Shown here: in pieces, positions 8,573 through 18,973 of the stretch | How positions within the stretch are numbered: the stretch's first letter is position 1 | Layout of the letters: each line of letters starts with the position of its first letter | From: Aliigemmobacter aestuarii | Lineage (GTDB): Bacteria; Pseudomonadota; Alphaproteobacteria; Rhodobacterales; Rhodobacteraceae | Assembly (NCBI RefSeq): GCF_004799285.1 | Contig: NZ_SSND01000003.1 | Coordinates: 310,001 to 374,000, forward strand | Reading direction: 5' to 3' | DNA length: 64,000 nucleotides | Translations under genes and position numbers: made by a program | The notes under the pieces: model-generated | What the model saw: the letters and a program-made list of their open reading frames with translations, nothing else | Databases searched by the model: none | Told to the model about the DNA's origin: nothing

Positions 8573-9700
8573 ATGGACAACATCGCCGGAACCAAGTCGA
8601 GCCTCGTCTGGACCGTGAACCTTGCGGTGATCGCGCTGGTCGTCTTGTGGACCATCCCGACCTTCGGGCTGCTGGTATCCTCCTTCCGCGACCGCGACCA
8701 GATTTCCGCCAGCGGATGGTGGAATGCGGCCGTGTCCTCGGAAGCGAACGAAATCGCCCGTGCGGGCGATGCCGACACCCAGCTGCAGGAGGGCGATCTT
8801 TGGGTGATCGCGGGCACAGTCCTGCCCGAGGGCAAGGGCGAGGTGTCGCGCTTCGGCACATCGTCGCGCGACCCCACCGCCTATGCCGCCGGCGAGACCG
8901 CCGATCTGGGCGAGGGCGTGTCGCTGACGGTGGCGACGGACGGCAGCTATCGGCTGACCTCGACCACCGCGTTCGAGGGACGCAGCCCGCGCATCTTCTT
9001 TACCGCCACCACGCCGCCGCGCCTGACGACCGAGAATTACGCCCGCGTCCTCGGGGCCGAAGGGTTGGGCCGGGCCTTTCTCAACACCATGACGGTGACG
9101 ATCCCGGCGACGGTGATCCCGATCCTGATCGCGGCCTTCGCCGCCTATGCGCTGGCCTGGATGGAGTTTCCGGGCCGGGCGCTGTTGATCGCGGGGATCG
9201 TGGGGCTTCTGGTCGTGCCGCTGCAACTGGCGCTGATCCCGCTTCTGAAACTGCACAACCAGTTGGGAATCGGGAAGGAATACATCGGCATCTGGCTGGC
9301 GCATTCCGGGTTCGGCCTGCCGCTGGCGGTTTATCTTCTGCGCAACTACATGGTCGGCCTGCCGCGAGAGATCATCGAAAGCGCGCGCGTCGATGGCGCG
9401 ACCGATTTCCAGATCTTCCTCAAGATCATCCTGCCGCTCAGCTTCCCGGCGCTGGCCTCCTTCGCGATCTTCCAGTTCCTCTGGGTATGGAACGATCTTC
9501 TGGTCGCCACCGTGTTCCTTGGCAACAACCAGGACCAGTTGGTGATGACGGGCGTCCTGCGCGAACTTCTGGGCTCGCGCGGGGGCGAATGGGAAATCCT
9601 TGCCACCTCGGCCTTCGTGTCGATCTTCGTGCCGCTGGTGGTGTTCTTCGCGATGCAGAAATACCTGGTGCGCGGGCTTCTGGCGGGGTCGGTGAAGTGA
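8573..9700 (+). CDS. aglG: Alpha-glucoside ABC transporter permease (MalG-like)
   Basis: A 375-residue inner-membrane permease with a long extracytoplasmic stretch of about 110 residues between its first and second membrane segments, a known feature of AglG proteins, so the length is normal for the subfamily. The EAA loop reads PREIIESARVDGATDFQIFL. It would pair with AglF and with the AglK ATPase. The C-terminal helix ends close to the stop codon, as in MalG. Only 20 nt separate it from aglA. Confidence 0.92.
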   Translation: MDNIAGTKSSLVWTVNLAVIALVVLWTIPTFGLLVSSFRDRDQISASGWWNAAVSSEANEIARAGDADTQLQEGDLWVIAGTVLPEGKGEVSRFGTSSRDPTAYAAGETADLGEGVSLTVATDGSYRLTSTTAFEGRSPRIFFTATTPPRLTTENYARVLGAEGLGRAFLNTMTVTIPATVIPILIAAFAAYALAWMEFPGRALLIAGIVGLLVVPLQLALIPLLKLHNQLGIGKEYIGIWLAHSGFGLPLAVYLLRNYMVGLPREIIESARVDGATDFQIFLKIILPLSFPALASFAIFQFLWVWNDLLVATVFLGNNQDQLVMTGVLRELLGSRGGEWEILATSAFVSIFVPLVVFFAMQKYLVRGLLAGSVK

Positions 9701-9707
9701 CGAAAGC

Positions 9708-9712
9708 AGAGG
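9708..9712 (+). promoter_or_regulatory. Ribosome binding site deciding the aglA start
   Basis: AGAGG lies 8 nt before the ATG at 9721 but only 2 nt before the ATG at 9715, which favours 9721. Confidence 0.6.
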
Positions 9713-9720
9713 TAATGACA

Positions 9721-11346
9721 ATGACCGGAGCCATGCCCTTCGATCCGGACTGGTGGCGCGGTGCGGTGATCTACCAGATCTATCCGCGCAGTTATCAGGA
9801 CAGCGATGGCGACGGGATCGGCGACCTGAAGGGGATCACCGCCCGGCTGGACCACATCGCCGGGCTTGGCGCCGATGCAATCTGGATCAGCCCGTTCTTC
9901 ACCAGCCCGATGAAGGATTTCGGCTATGACGTCAGCGATTACTGCGACGTCGATCCGATGTTCGGAACGCTGGCGGATTTCGACGCGCTTGTCGGGCGGG
10001 CGCATGATCTGGGCCTTCGGGTGATGATCGATCTTGTGCTGTCGCACACCTCCGATCAGCACCCCTGGTTCCGCGAAAGCCGCAAGGACCGGACCAACCC
10101 GAAGGCCGACTGGTATGTCTGGGCCGATCCGAAGCCAGACGGGACCGCGCCGAACAACTGGCTTTCGATCTTCGGCGGGCCGGCCTGGCAATGGGACGGG
10201 CGGCGGCGGCAGTACTATCTCCACAATTTCCTGACCTCGCAACCCGATCTGAACTTCCACTGCCCCGACGTGCAGGAGGCGCTGCTGGATGTCGCGCGCT
10301 TCTGGCTGGACCGGAGGGTGGACGGGTTCCGCCTGGATACAATCAATTTCTACATTGCCGACAGGTACCTGCGCGACAATCCTCCGCTGCCGCCGGAGTT
10401 GCGCAACGACACCATTGCGCCCTCGGTCAACCCCTATAACCACCAGCTGCACTTGTTCGACAAGAACCAGCCCGAGAACCTTGAATTCCTGAAGAAATTC
10501 CGCGCGGTGCTGAACCCCTACGGGGCGGCGGCCGTGGGCGAGGTCGGCGATGCGCAGCGCGGGCTGGAAATCATGGCGCAGTACACCTCGGGCGGGGACA
10601 AGGTGCAGATGTGCTATCCGTTCGAGATGCTGCAACCCGCGCGCCTGACCGCGCGGCTTCTGTCCGACACCTTCGCCCGGATGACAGCCGAGGCGCCGGA
10701 TGCCTGGCCCTGCTGGGCCTATTCCAACCACGATGTCGTGCGCCATGTCACCCGCTGGGGCCTTTCCGATGACGCAGCAAGGGCTTACACGGTTCTGCTG
10801 ATGTGCCTGCGCGGGTCGGTCTGCCTTTATCAGGGCGAGGAACTGGGCCTGCCCGAGGCCGACGTCGCCTATGAGGATCTGCAGGATCCCTACGGCATCG
10901 AATTCTGGCCCGAGTTCAAGGGCCGCGACGGCTGCCGCACGCCCATGGTCTGGGAGGCCGACAACCGCCTGGGCGGGTTTTCCGTGGCCGAAAGGGCCTG
11001 GCTTCCGGTCGCCGGGGCGCATCTGGCGCGGGCGGTGTCGGCGCAGGCGGGGCGGACCGGGTCGATGCTGGAACATTACCGCGCCGCTTTGGCCTTCCGG
11101 CACGCGCATCCCATGCTCAGGACCGGGGCGATGACCCTGCCGAAGGCTGCGGGCGATGCCGTCAGCTTCCTTCGGGGCGATGATGGTCAGGTTTTCTGCG
11201 CCTTCAACCTGGGCGAGGTGCCGGCGGACATGCCCCTTCCAGAGGGTAAGTGGCACCCCATCGGGGCCGAACTGGGGGCCGTGACGCCTGCGGGCGGGGC
11301 GCTGGTTCTGGGGCCGTGGCAGTTCTGCCTGATGCAACGAATCTGA
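9721..11346 (+). CDS. aglA: Alpha-glucosidase, GH13 family (AglA)
   Basis: A 541-residue cytoplasmic GH13 enzyme of the oligo-1,6-glucosidase/alpha-glucosidase type. All conserved regions are present: MIDLVLSH (D104 onward), GFRLD with nucleophile D206, VGEVGD with acid E274, and SNHD with D338. It hydrolyses imported alpha-glucosides to glucose. The start at 9721 is set by the ribosome binding site; an ATG two codons upstream is possible. It lies between the permeases and the ATPase gene, which is the classical aglEFGAK order, and the released glucose would feed the glucokinase at 2412. Confidence 0.94.
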   Translation: MTGAMPFDPDWWRGAVIYQIYPRSYQDSDGDGIGDLKGITARLDHIAGLGADAIWISPFFTSPMKDFGYDVSDYCDVDPMFGTLADFDALVGRAHDLGLRVMIDLVLSHTSDQHPWFRESRKDRTNPKADWYVWADPKPDGTAPNNWLSIFGGPAWQWDGRRRQYYLHNFLTSQPDLNFHCPDVQEALLDVARFWLDRRVDGFRLDTINFYIADRYLRDNPPLPPELRNDTIAPSVNPYNHQLHLFDKNQPENLEFLKKFRAVLNPYGAAAVGEVGDAQRGLEIMAQYTSGGDKVQMCYPFEMLQPARLTARLLSDTFARMTAEAPDAWPCWAYSNHDVVRHVTRWGLSDDAARAYTVLLMCLRGSVCLYQGEELGLPEADVAYEDLQDPYGIEFWPEFKGRDGCRTPMVWEADNRLGGFSVAERAWLPVAGAHLARAVSAQAGRTGSMLEHYRAALAFRHAHPMLRTGAMTLPKAAGDAVSFLRGDDGQVFCAFNLGEVPADMPLPEGKWHPIGAELGAVTPAGGALVLGPWQFCLMQRI

Positions 11347-11361
11347 CAGGGGGCGGGAAGG

Positions 11362-12447
11362 ATGGCCGATCTCAAGCTGACGAATGTCGAAAAGGCCTAT
11401 GGCGAGGTGAAGGTTCTGTCGAACATCAACCTCGACATCAAGACCGGCGAACTCATTGTCTTTGTCGGGCCGTCGGGTTGCGGCAAATCCACGCTTTTGC
11501 GGATGATCGCAGGGCTGGAGCGGATCACCGGGGGCGATTTCGCCATCGACGGGATGCGGATGAACGACGTGCCGCCCGCGCAACGCGGGATCGCGATGGT
11601 GTTCCAGTCCTACGCGCTTTATCCGCACATGACGGTGCGCGACAACATGGCCTTTGCGCTGAAGATCGCGAAGAAGTCGGCCGAGGAAATCCGGGCCGCC
11701 GTGGACAAGGCCGCACACATCCTGCAACTGACGCCCTATCTGGATCGCCTGCCCAAGGCGCTGTCGGGCGGCCAGCGCCAGCGCGTGGCGATCGGGCGGG
11801 CCATCGTGCGCGATCCAAAGGTTTATCTGTTCGACGAACCGCTGTCGAACCTTGATGCCGCGCTGCGCGTGGCGACCCGGATCGAGATCGCGCAGCTGAA
11901 AGAGGCGATGCCCGACTCGACCATGATCTACGTCACCCACGACCAGGTGGAGGCGATGACGCTGGCCAGCCGCATCGTCGTTCTGGCCGGGGGCGGGATC
12001 AGCCAGGTTGGCACGCCGCTGGACCTGTACGAACGGCCTGAGAACGAATTCGTGGCGCAGTTCATCGGCAGCCCGGCGATGAACCTGATGCCGGGCGAGG
12101 TGGTCGAAACCGGCGCGGAAACCGTGATCCGTCTGGATCATGGCGGCGTGGCGCGGGCCGCGATCCCGACGCAGACCGCCGACATGGGAATGAAGGTGAA
12201 GCTGGGCGTGCGCCCCGAAGACCTGGCTCCGACCGAGGGTGAGCCGCTTTTCACCGGCGAGGTGGAGATCACCGAGGCGCTTGGCGAGGTCACGCTGCTT
12301 TACTTCAAGCGGCAGGAAGACGGGACGCAGGTGGTGGCCAAGCTGCCCGGCATCCATTCGGAACTGCGGCGCAAGCCGGTCAGGCTTTCGGCCGATCCGA
12401 AGAAGATCCACCTGTTCCATAACGGCCGGTCGCTGCTTTATCGCTGA
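11362..12447 (+). CDS. aglK: Alpha-glucoside ABC transporter ATP-binding protein (MalK/UgpC-like)
   Basis: A 361-residue ABC ATPase that powers the AglEFG transporter. Walker A (GPSGCGKST), signature LSGGQ, Walker B (VYLFDEPLSNLD) and the H-loop (YVTHDQVEA) are intact; the C-terminal third is a TOBE-type regulatory domain as in MalK. It is the last gene of the agl operon and ends 28 nt before the convergent LysR gene. No obvious intrinsic terminator lies in that short gap, apart from a small GCGGCCCGCTGCGGCGGGCGC repeat-like stretch near 12449. Confidence 0.94.
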   Translation: MADLKLTNVEKAYGEVKVLSNINLDIKTGELIVFVGPSGCGKSTLLRMIAGLERITGGDFAIDGMRMNDVPPAQRGIAMVFQSYALYPHMTVRDNMAFALKIAKKSAEEIRAAVDKAAHILQLTPYLDRLPKALSGGQRQRVAIGRAIVRDPKVYLFDEPLSNLDAALRVATRIEIAQLKEAMPDSTMIYVTHDQVEAMTLASRIVVLAGGGISQVGTPLDLYERPENEFVAQFIGSPAMNLMPGEVVETGAETVIRLDHGGVARAAIPTQTADMGMKVKLGVRPEDLAPTEGEPLFTGEVEITEALGEVTLLYFKRQEDGTQVVAKLPGIHSELRRKPVRLSADPKKIHLFHNGRSLLYR

Positions 12448-12475
12448 TCGCGGCCCGCTGCGGCGGGCGCTCTGG

Positions 12476-13384
12476 TCACGCCAGCAGCGCCGCGACGCCC
12501 TCCAGCGCGCGGGAAAGCGTTTGGGCCGCATGGGACAACGGGTTCACATCCGACATCGCCAGCACCACCGGCTCGCCCGGTCCAGCGTCAAGGATGGGGC
12601 GCGTGACAAGCGGGCGCCCGTCATAGCTTTCGGCGGGGGCGGGCCGGGTGTAGGACAGGCCCACCCCCATCCCGTTCGCCGCGAAACTGCGCATCAGTTC
12701 CAGCGTCGCTGTGCGGTGCGCGACCCGCGGCGACAGCCCGCGCCGCGCGAACAGCGCCCGCATGTGCCCCAGCGACAGGCCCTGATCGGCAAGAAGCAGG
12801 GGTTCGGCCGCCAGTTCGGCCAGCGACACGCCCGCCCGCGCGGCCAGTGGATGGGCCGCCGCCAGCACCGCATGGGGCGGCAGGCGCGCCAGTTCCTGCC
12901 GCGTGGTGCCAAGGGGCAGCCCCAGATCATAGGTGACGGCCAGGTCGATCTGGCCGCGCCTGAGGCCCTCGCTGATGTCCTCGAACCCTCGGACCACGGG
13001 GGCCACCGGCAGATCCGTGGGAACCAGCCGCGCCAGGATCGGCGCCAGAAGAACCGGCGCCAGATCCTCGAACACCGCAAGGCGCACGGGCAGGGCCGAA
13101 ACCGCTTCGCCCTGCATCAGCCTGCCGATGTCGACCAGGCGTGCTTCGGCCTGGTCAAGGAAGTCGCGCCCGAACGAGGTGGGCGTGATCGGCCCGCCGG
13201 ACCGGCGCAGGAACAGCAGCTTTCCCAGTTGTGCTTCAAGCTGGGCAATGGCCACCGAGAGGGCGGGCTGGCTGATCGCCAGCGCCTCGGCCGCGGCGGT
13301 GACGGTGCCGTGCCGGGCGACGGCAACGGCGTATTCAAGCTGGCGCAGGGTGACGGATAGCAATTCGTTATCTCGGCCTTCCAA
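12476..13384 (-). CDS. LysR family transcriptional regulator
   Basis: A 302-residue LysR-type regulator. The winged helix-turn-helix is at the N-terminus (LRQLEYAVAVARHGTVTAAA then LAISQPALSVAIAQLE), followed by the two-lobe effector domain. It is divergent from the PhyH-type dioxygenase gene with 65 nt between the start codons, and an AT-rich inverted repeat (GATAT-N14-ATATC, 13386-13409) lies directly ahead of it. It probably controls itself and the dioxygenase. The effector is unknown; the C-terminal domain resembles OxyR/CynR-like members only in general layout. Confidence 0.88.
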   Translation of the reverse strand: MEGRDNELLSVTLRQLEYAVAVARHGTVTAAAEALAISQPALSVAIAQLEAQLGKLLFLRRSGGPITPTSFGRDFLDQAEARLVDIGRLMQGEAVSALPVRLAVFEDLAPVLLAPILARLVPTDLPVAPVVRGFEDISEGLRRGQIDLAVTYDLGLPLGTTRQELARLPPHAVLAAAHPLAARAGVSLAELAAEPLLLADQGLSLGHMRALFARRGLSPRVAHRTATLELMRSFAANGMGVGLSYTRPAPAESYDGRPLVTRPILDAGPGEPVVLAMSDVNPLSHAAQTLSRALEGVAALLA

Positions 13385-13385
13385 A

Positions 13386-13409
13386 GATATTATTTGAATT
13401 GATGATATC
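13386..13409. promoter_or_regulatory. Candidate LysR-type operator
   Basis: GATAT (13386-13390) and ATATC (13405-13409) form an AT-rich inverted repeat in the 65-nt divergent region, as expected for a LysR box. Confidence 0.45.
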
Positions 13410-13449
13410 CCGGTGCCAGTTTCCCGCCAAGCGAAACAGGAGCGAACCG

Positions 13450-14244
13450 ATGCCGATCCCCGAAATCACCAAAGACATGGTCGAAGCCTATCAGCGCGAC
13501 GGCGTGGTCCTTATCCGCGGCCTCTGGGCCGACTGGGTGGACGTGCTGCGCGCGGGTGTCGAACGCAACATGGCCGAACCCGGCCCCTATGCGGCCGAAA
13601 ACCTGAAGCCCGGCGAGGGCGGGCGGTTCTTCGACGACTACTGCAACTGGGACCGCATCCCGGAATTCGAACGTGTGATCCGCGAAAGCGCCGTGGCCGA
13701 TGTGGCCGCGCGGCTGATGCAGTCGGCGCGGGTGCAACTGTTCCACGATCATGTGCTGGTCAAGGAACCCGGCACGTCGAAGCCCACGCCCTGGCATCAG
13801 GACGGGCCCTACTACTTTGTCGAGGGGCGGCAGACGGTCAGCTTCTGGTCACCGCTCGATCCGGTGCGCGAAGCGTCGTTGCGCTGCGTGGCGGGCAGCC
13901 ACCGTTGGGAAAAGGAAGTGCTGCCAACCCGCTGGATGGCTGAAACCAACTTTTACCCCGACAGCGACAAGTACATGCCCGTGCCGGACCCGGATGCCGA
14001 GGGCATGACCGTTCTGGAATGGCAGATGGAGCCGGGCGATGCCGTCGCCTTCGACTATCGCACGCTGCACGGCGCGCGCGGGAACACCACCGCATCGCGG
14101 CGCCGCGCCTTCAGCCTGCGGCTGGTGGGCGAGGACGCGCGCTATGTCGAACGCCCCGGCCGCACCTCGCCGCCCTATCCGGGCCACGGGATGCAACCCG
14201 GCCAGCGCCTGCGCGAGGACTGGTTCCCCGTTCTCAGGGCCTGA
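13450..14244 (+). CDS. Phytanoyl-CoA dioxygenase (PhyH) family protein
   Basis: A 264-residue Fe(II)/2-oxoglutarate oxygenase of the PhyH family. The iron triad is visible as H116-Q-D118 (WHQDGPYY) and H207 (TLHGARGN), with a downstream arginine-rich RRRAFSLR that can hold 2-oxoglutarate. The ATG at 13450 is preferred over an earlier in-frame start because AGGAG (13438-13442) lies 7 nt before it. The gene is divergent from the LysR regulator. The substrate is unknown; relatives hydroxylate acyl-CoAs, ectoine or small alkyl compounds. Confidence 0.88.
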   Translation: MPIPEITKDMVEAYQRDGVVLIRGLWADWVDVLRAGVERNMAEPGPYAAENLKPGEGGRFFDDYCNWDRIPEFERVIRESAVADVAARLMQSARVQLFHDHVLVKEPGTSKPTPWHQDGPYYFVEGRQTVSFWSPLDPVREASLRCVAGSHRWEKEVLPTRWMAETNFYPDSDKYMPVPDPDAEGMTVLEWQMEPGDAVAFDYRTLHGARGNTTASRRRAFSLRLVGEDARYVERPGRTSPPYPGHGMQPGQRLREDWFPVLRA

Positions 14245-14335
14245 TCGGGAAACGCGGGCAGGGGTGCGGTAACGCCGCACTTCCCACCGGCGGGGGCTTT
14301 GCGCTAAGTCGGGGCATCAAGGCAAGGAACCGCAG

Positions 14336-15331
14336 ATGACCGTCGAACCCCCTCGCATCCGGCCCAAGATGTATCCCGCGCCGGAATTTCCGCCCCGCAG
14401 GCCGAAGCTTTTCGCCCGCGTTCCCCCGGCGGCCTTTCCGGCGGTGATGGGGTTGTTCGGTCTGGGGCTTGCGTTGCGTCGGGCGGCTGAGGCGCTGCAA
14501 TTCACGCCCGCGCTGCCCGACCTGTTCCTTGGCGGGGTCAGCCTGCTGTGGGTTTTCTGCCTTGTGGCCTATGGGGCAAAACTGGCCCGTCGCCCGTCTG
14601 TCCTGCTTGAAGACCTGCGGGTCCTGCCGGGGCGGGCGGGCATCAACGCGCTCAACCTGTCGGGGATGCTGTTTGCCGCCACGCTGGTGCCCTTCTCGCC
14701 GGATGCGGCACGCGTCATCCTGTTCGCCTTCCTGGCGCTTCACGCCGCGCTGGCGCTGGTGATGATCCGCGTCCTGCTGGCTGCCCCGCCCGAGGCGCGC
14801 GAGGTCACGCCCGTCTGGCACCTGAGCTTTGTCGGCTTCATCATCGGCGCGGTGTCGGCGGTGCCGCTGGGGCTGACGGAACTGGCGACATGGATCCTTT
14901 ACGGCACGATCCCCGTCGCGTTGGGGATCTACGCGGCCAGCCTCGTGCAGCTTGTGCGTCGCGTTCCGCCCGCGCCGCTGCGTCCGCTTCTGGCGATCCA
15001 TCTGGCGCCGGCAAGCCTGTTCACCATCGTCGCCGCGTCGCTGGGTCTGGGGCAGATCGCGCTCGGCTTCCTCGTCCTGGCCGGGGTGATCGTCACCGCG
15101 TTGATCTTTGCCGCGCAATGGATGACGGTTTCGGGCTTCTCGCCGCTCTGGGGGGCCTTCACCTTTCCGATGGCGGCCTTCTGTTCGGCGATGCTGGCGC
15201 TTGGGTTCGACATCACGGCCACGTTCGCGCTGATCCCTGCGGTGGGGTTCATCCCCTTTGTTGCCTTCAGGGTGATGCAGGCCTGGGCCAAGGGCGCGCT
15301 TGCCGCCAAGACCAACGCCGCCGAGGCGTGA
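14336..15331 (+). CDS. TDT/SLAC1-like multi-spanning membrane protein (tellurium-resistance family)
   Basis: A 331-residue polytopic membrane protein with about ten hydrophobic segments and a proline- and arginine-rich cytoplasmic N-terminus. Overall pattern and length match the tellurite-resistance/dicarboxylate transporter (TehA, SLAC1-like) group found in Rhodobacterales, probably an anion channel or transporter. No gene partner such as tehB is nearby. The function is inferred only from fold-like hydrophobicity and remembered family resemblance, so the assignment is moderate. Confidence 0.65.
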   Translation: MTVEPPRIRPKMYPAPEFPPRRPKLFARVPPAAFPAVMGLFGLGLALRRAAEALQFTPALPDLFLGGVSLLWVFCLVAYGAKLARRPSVLLEDLRVLPGRAGINALNLSGMLFAATLVPFSPDAARVILFAFLALHAALALVMIRVLLAAPPEAREVTPVWHLSFVGFIIGAVSAVPLGLTELATWILYGTIPVALGIYAASLVQLVRRVPPAPLRPLLAIHLAPASLFTIVAASLGLGQIALGFLVLAGVIVTALIFAAQWMTVSGFSPLWGAFTFPMAAFCSAMLALGFDITATFALIPAVGFIPFVAFRVMQAWAKGALAAKTNAAEA

Positions 15332-15401
15332 GGTGCGGGCCGTCGCTGCGGGCCGACCCGGTCAGGCATCCCGTGATCGGGCCGCCGATTTGTGCGCGTT
15401 T

Positions 15402-17702
<2,301 letters not shown>

Positions 17703-17740
17703 CCGTTGCCTGCCGGATTGACGCCGATCGCGAGGCGCCG

Positions 17741-18913
17741 ATGACCCCCGCCGCGCGTGCCGCAGCCGCGATCGAGGTGCTTGACCGCTGGCTTGCGGGG
17801 ATGCCCGCCGAACAGGCATTGACCAACTGGGCAAGGTCCAGCCGCTTTGCCGGGTCGGGGGACAGGCATGCGGTGCGCGACCTCGTGTTCCAGGCGATCC
17901 GCTGCCGTCGGTCGCATGCCGCGTTTGGCGGGGCGGAGACGGGGCGCGGCCTGATCCTCGGCGGCCAGCGCGACCGGGGCGAAGACCCCGCGGCGATCTT
18001 CACCGGCGAAGGCCATGCGCCGGCCCCGCTGACCGACGCCGAAAGGGACTCGGGCCATGCGCCCTCGGGGGCGGAGGCGCTGGACTGCCCGGAATGGCTC
18101 TGGCCCAGGCTGCAGACGTCTCTTGGGGCCGATGCAGCGCCGGTGATGGCGGCACAGCGCCAGCGGGCCGATGTGCATCTGCGCGTGAACAGCCTGCGCG
18201 CAACCCCGACCGAAGCGCTTGCCGCGCTCGCTGCAGAGAACATCATCTGTGCCCCGCATCCCCTTGCGGATACGGCGCTTTCCGTCATTGAAGGCGGGCG
18301 GCGCGTGGCCCAGTCGCGGGCCTATCTTGAGGGCCTCGTGGAGTTGCAGGACGCGGCTTCGCAGGCGGTGGTCGCGGCCCTGCCGCTGCGGCCCGGGATG
18401 CGGGTGCTGGACTATTGCGCGGGGGGCGGCGGCAAGGCGCTGGCCATGGCCGCGCGGACCGGCGGGCCGGTGGCCGCGCATGACGCCGACCCGCGCCGGA
18501 TGCGCGACCTGCCTGCGCGGGCTGGACGCGCGGGCGCCGCGATCACCCTTCTTTCGCCAGATCATGTCGCGAATTCAGGGCCTTGGGACCTTGTCCTGAC
18601 AGATGTTCCCTGTTCGGGTTCGGGCAGCTGGCGCCGTGCGCCCGAGGGCAAGTGGCTGCTGACGGCAGAGCGCCTGACCGAACTTGCCCGCCTTCAGGAC
18701 GGCATCCTTGACCGGGCATCGGCACTGCTCGGGCCGGGCGGGGTTCTGGCCTATGCCACCTGTTCGCTTCTGTCCTGCGAGAATGGTGACCGGATCGCGG
18801 CCTTCCTTGCCCGCCACCCCGGCTGGACAGTGAAGGCGCAACGCCAGTTCACCCCGCTGGATGGCGGCGACGGGTTCTTCGTGGCAGTCCTGACGCGCGA
18901 AATATCGGATTGA
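17741..18913 (+). CDS. rsmB: RsmB/NOP family 16S rRNA cytosine-C5 methyltransferase
   Basis: A 390-residue SAM-dependent RNA methyltransferase. The N-terminus resembles the NusB-like RNA-binding domain, and the catalytic domain has the glycine-rich SAM loop (LDYCAGGGGKALAMA), release cysteine C291 (DVPCSGSG) and nucleophilic cysteine C341 (YATCSLLS), the RsmB pair. A TTG start at 17699 overlapping the guaB stop is possible, but the ATG at 17741 gives the usual N-terminus MTPAARAAAAIEVLD. Exact target base is inferred from the family only. Confidence 0.87.
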   Translation: MTPAARAAAAIEVLDRWLAGMPAEQALTNWARSSRFAGSGDRHAVRDLVFQAIRCRRSHAAFGGAETGRGLILGGQRDRGEDPAAIFTGEGHAPAPLTDAERDSGHAPSGAEALDCPEWLWPRLQTSLGADAAPVMAAQRQRADVHLRVNSLRATPTEALAALAAENIICAPHPLADTALSVIEGGRRVAQSRAYLEGLVELQDAASQAVVAALPLRPGMRVLDYCAGGGGKALAMAARTGGPVAAHDADPRRMRDLPARAGRAGAAITLLSPDHVANSGPWDLVLTDVPCSGSGSWRRAPEGKWLLTAERLTELARLQDGILDRASALLGPGGVLAYATCSLLSCENGDRIAAFLARHPGWTVKAQRQFTPLDGGDGFFVAVLTREISD

Positions 18914-18973
18914 AAGCAATTCTGGATTGTGGCCGGATGGCCGTTAAGTGACGGTTAAGGAAATCAGTGCCGA

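Noticed and set aside
9346-12531. A 1061-codon open frame on the minus strand over the agl operon
   Set aside because: It lies antisense to aglG, aglA and aglK, whose domains and catalytic residues are clear; its product is arginine/histidine-rich without domains, an artefact of high GC.
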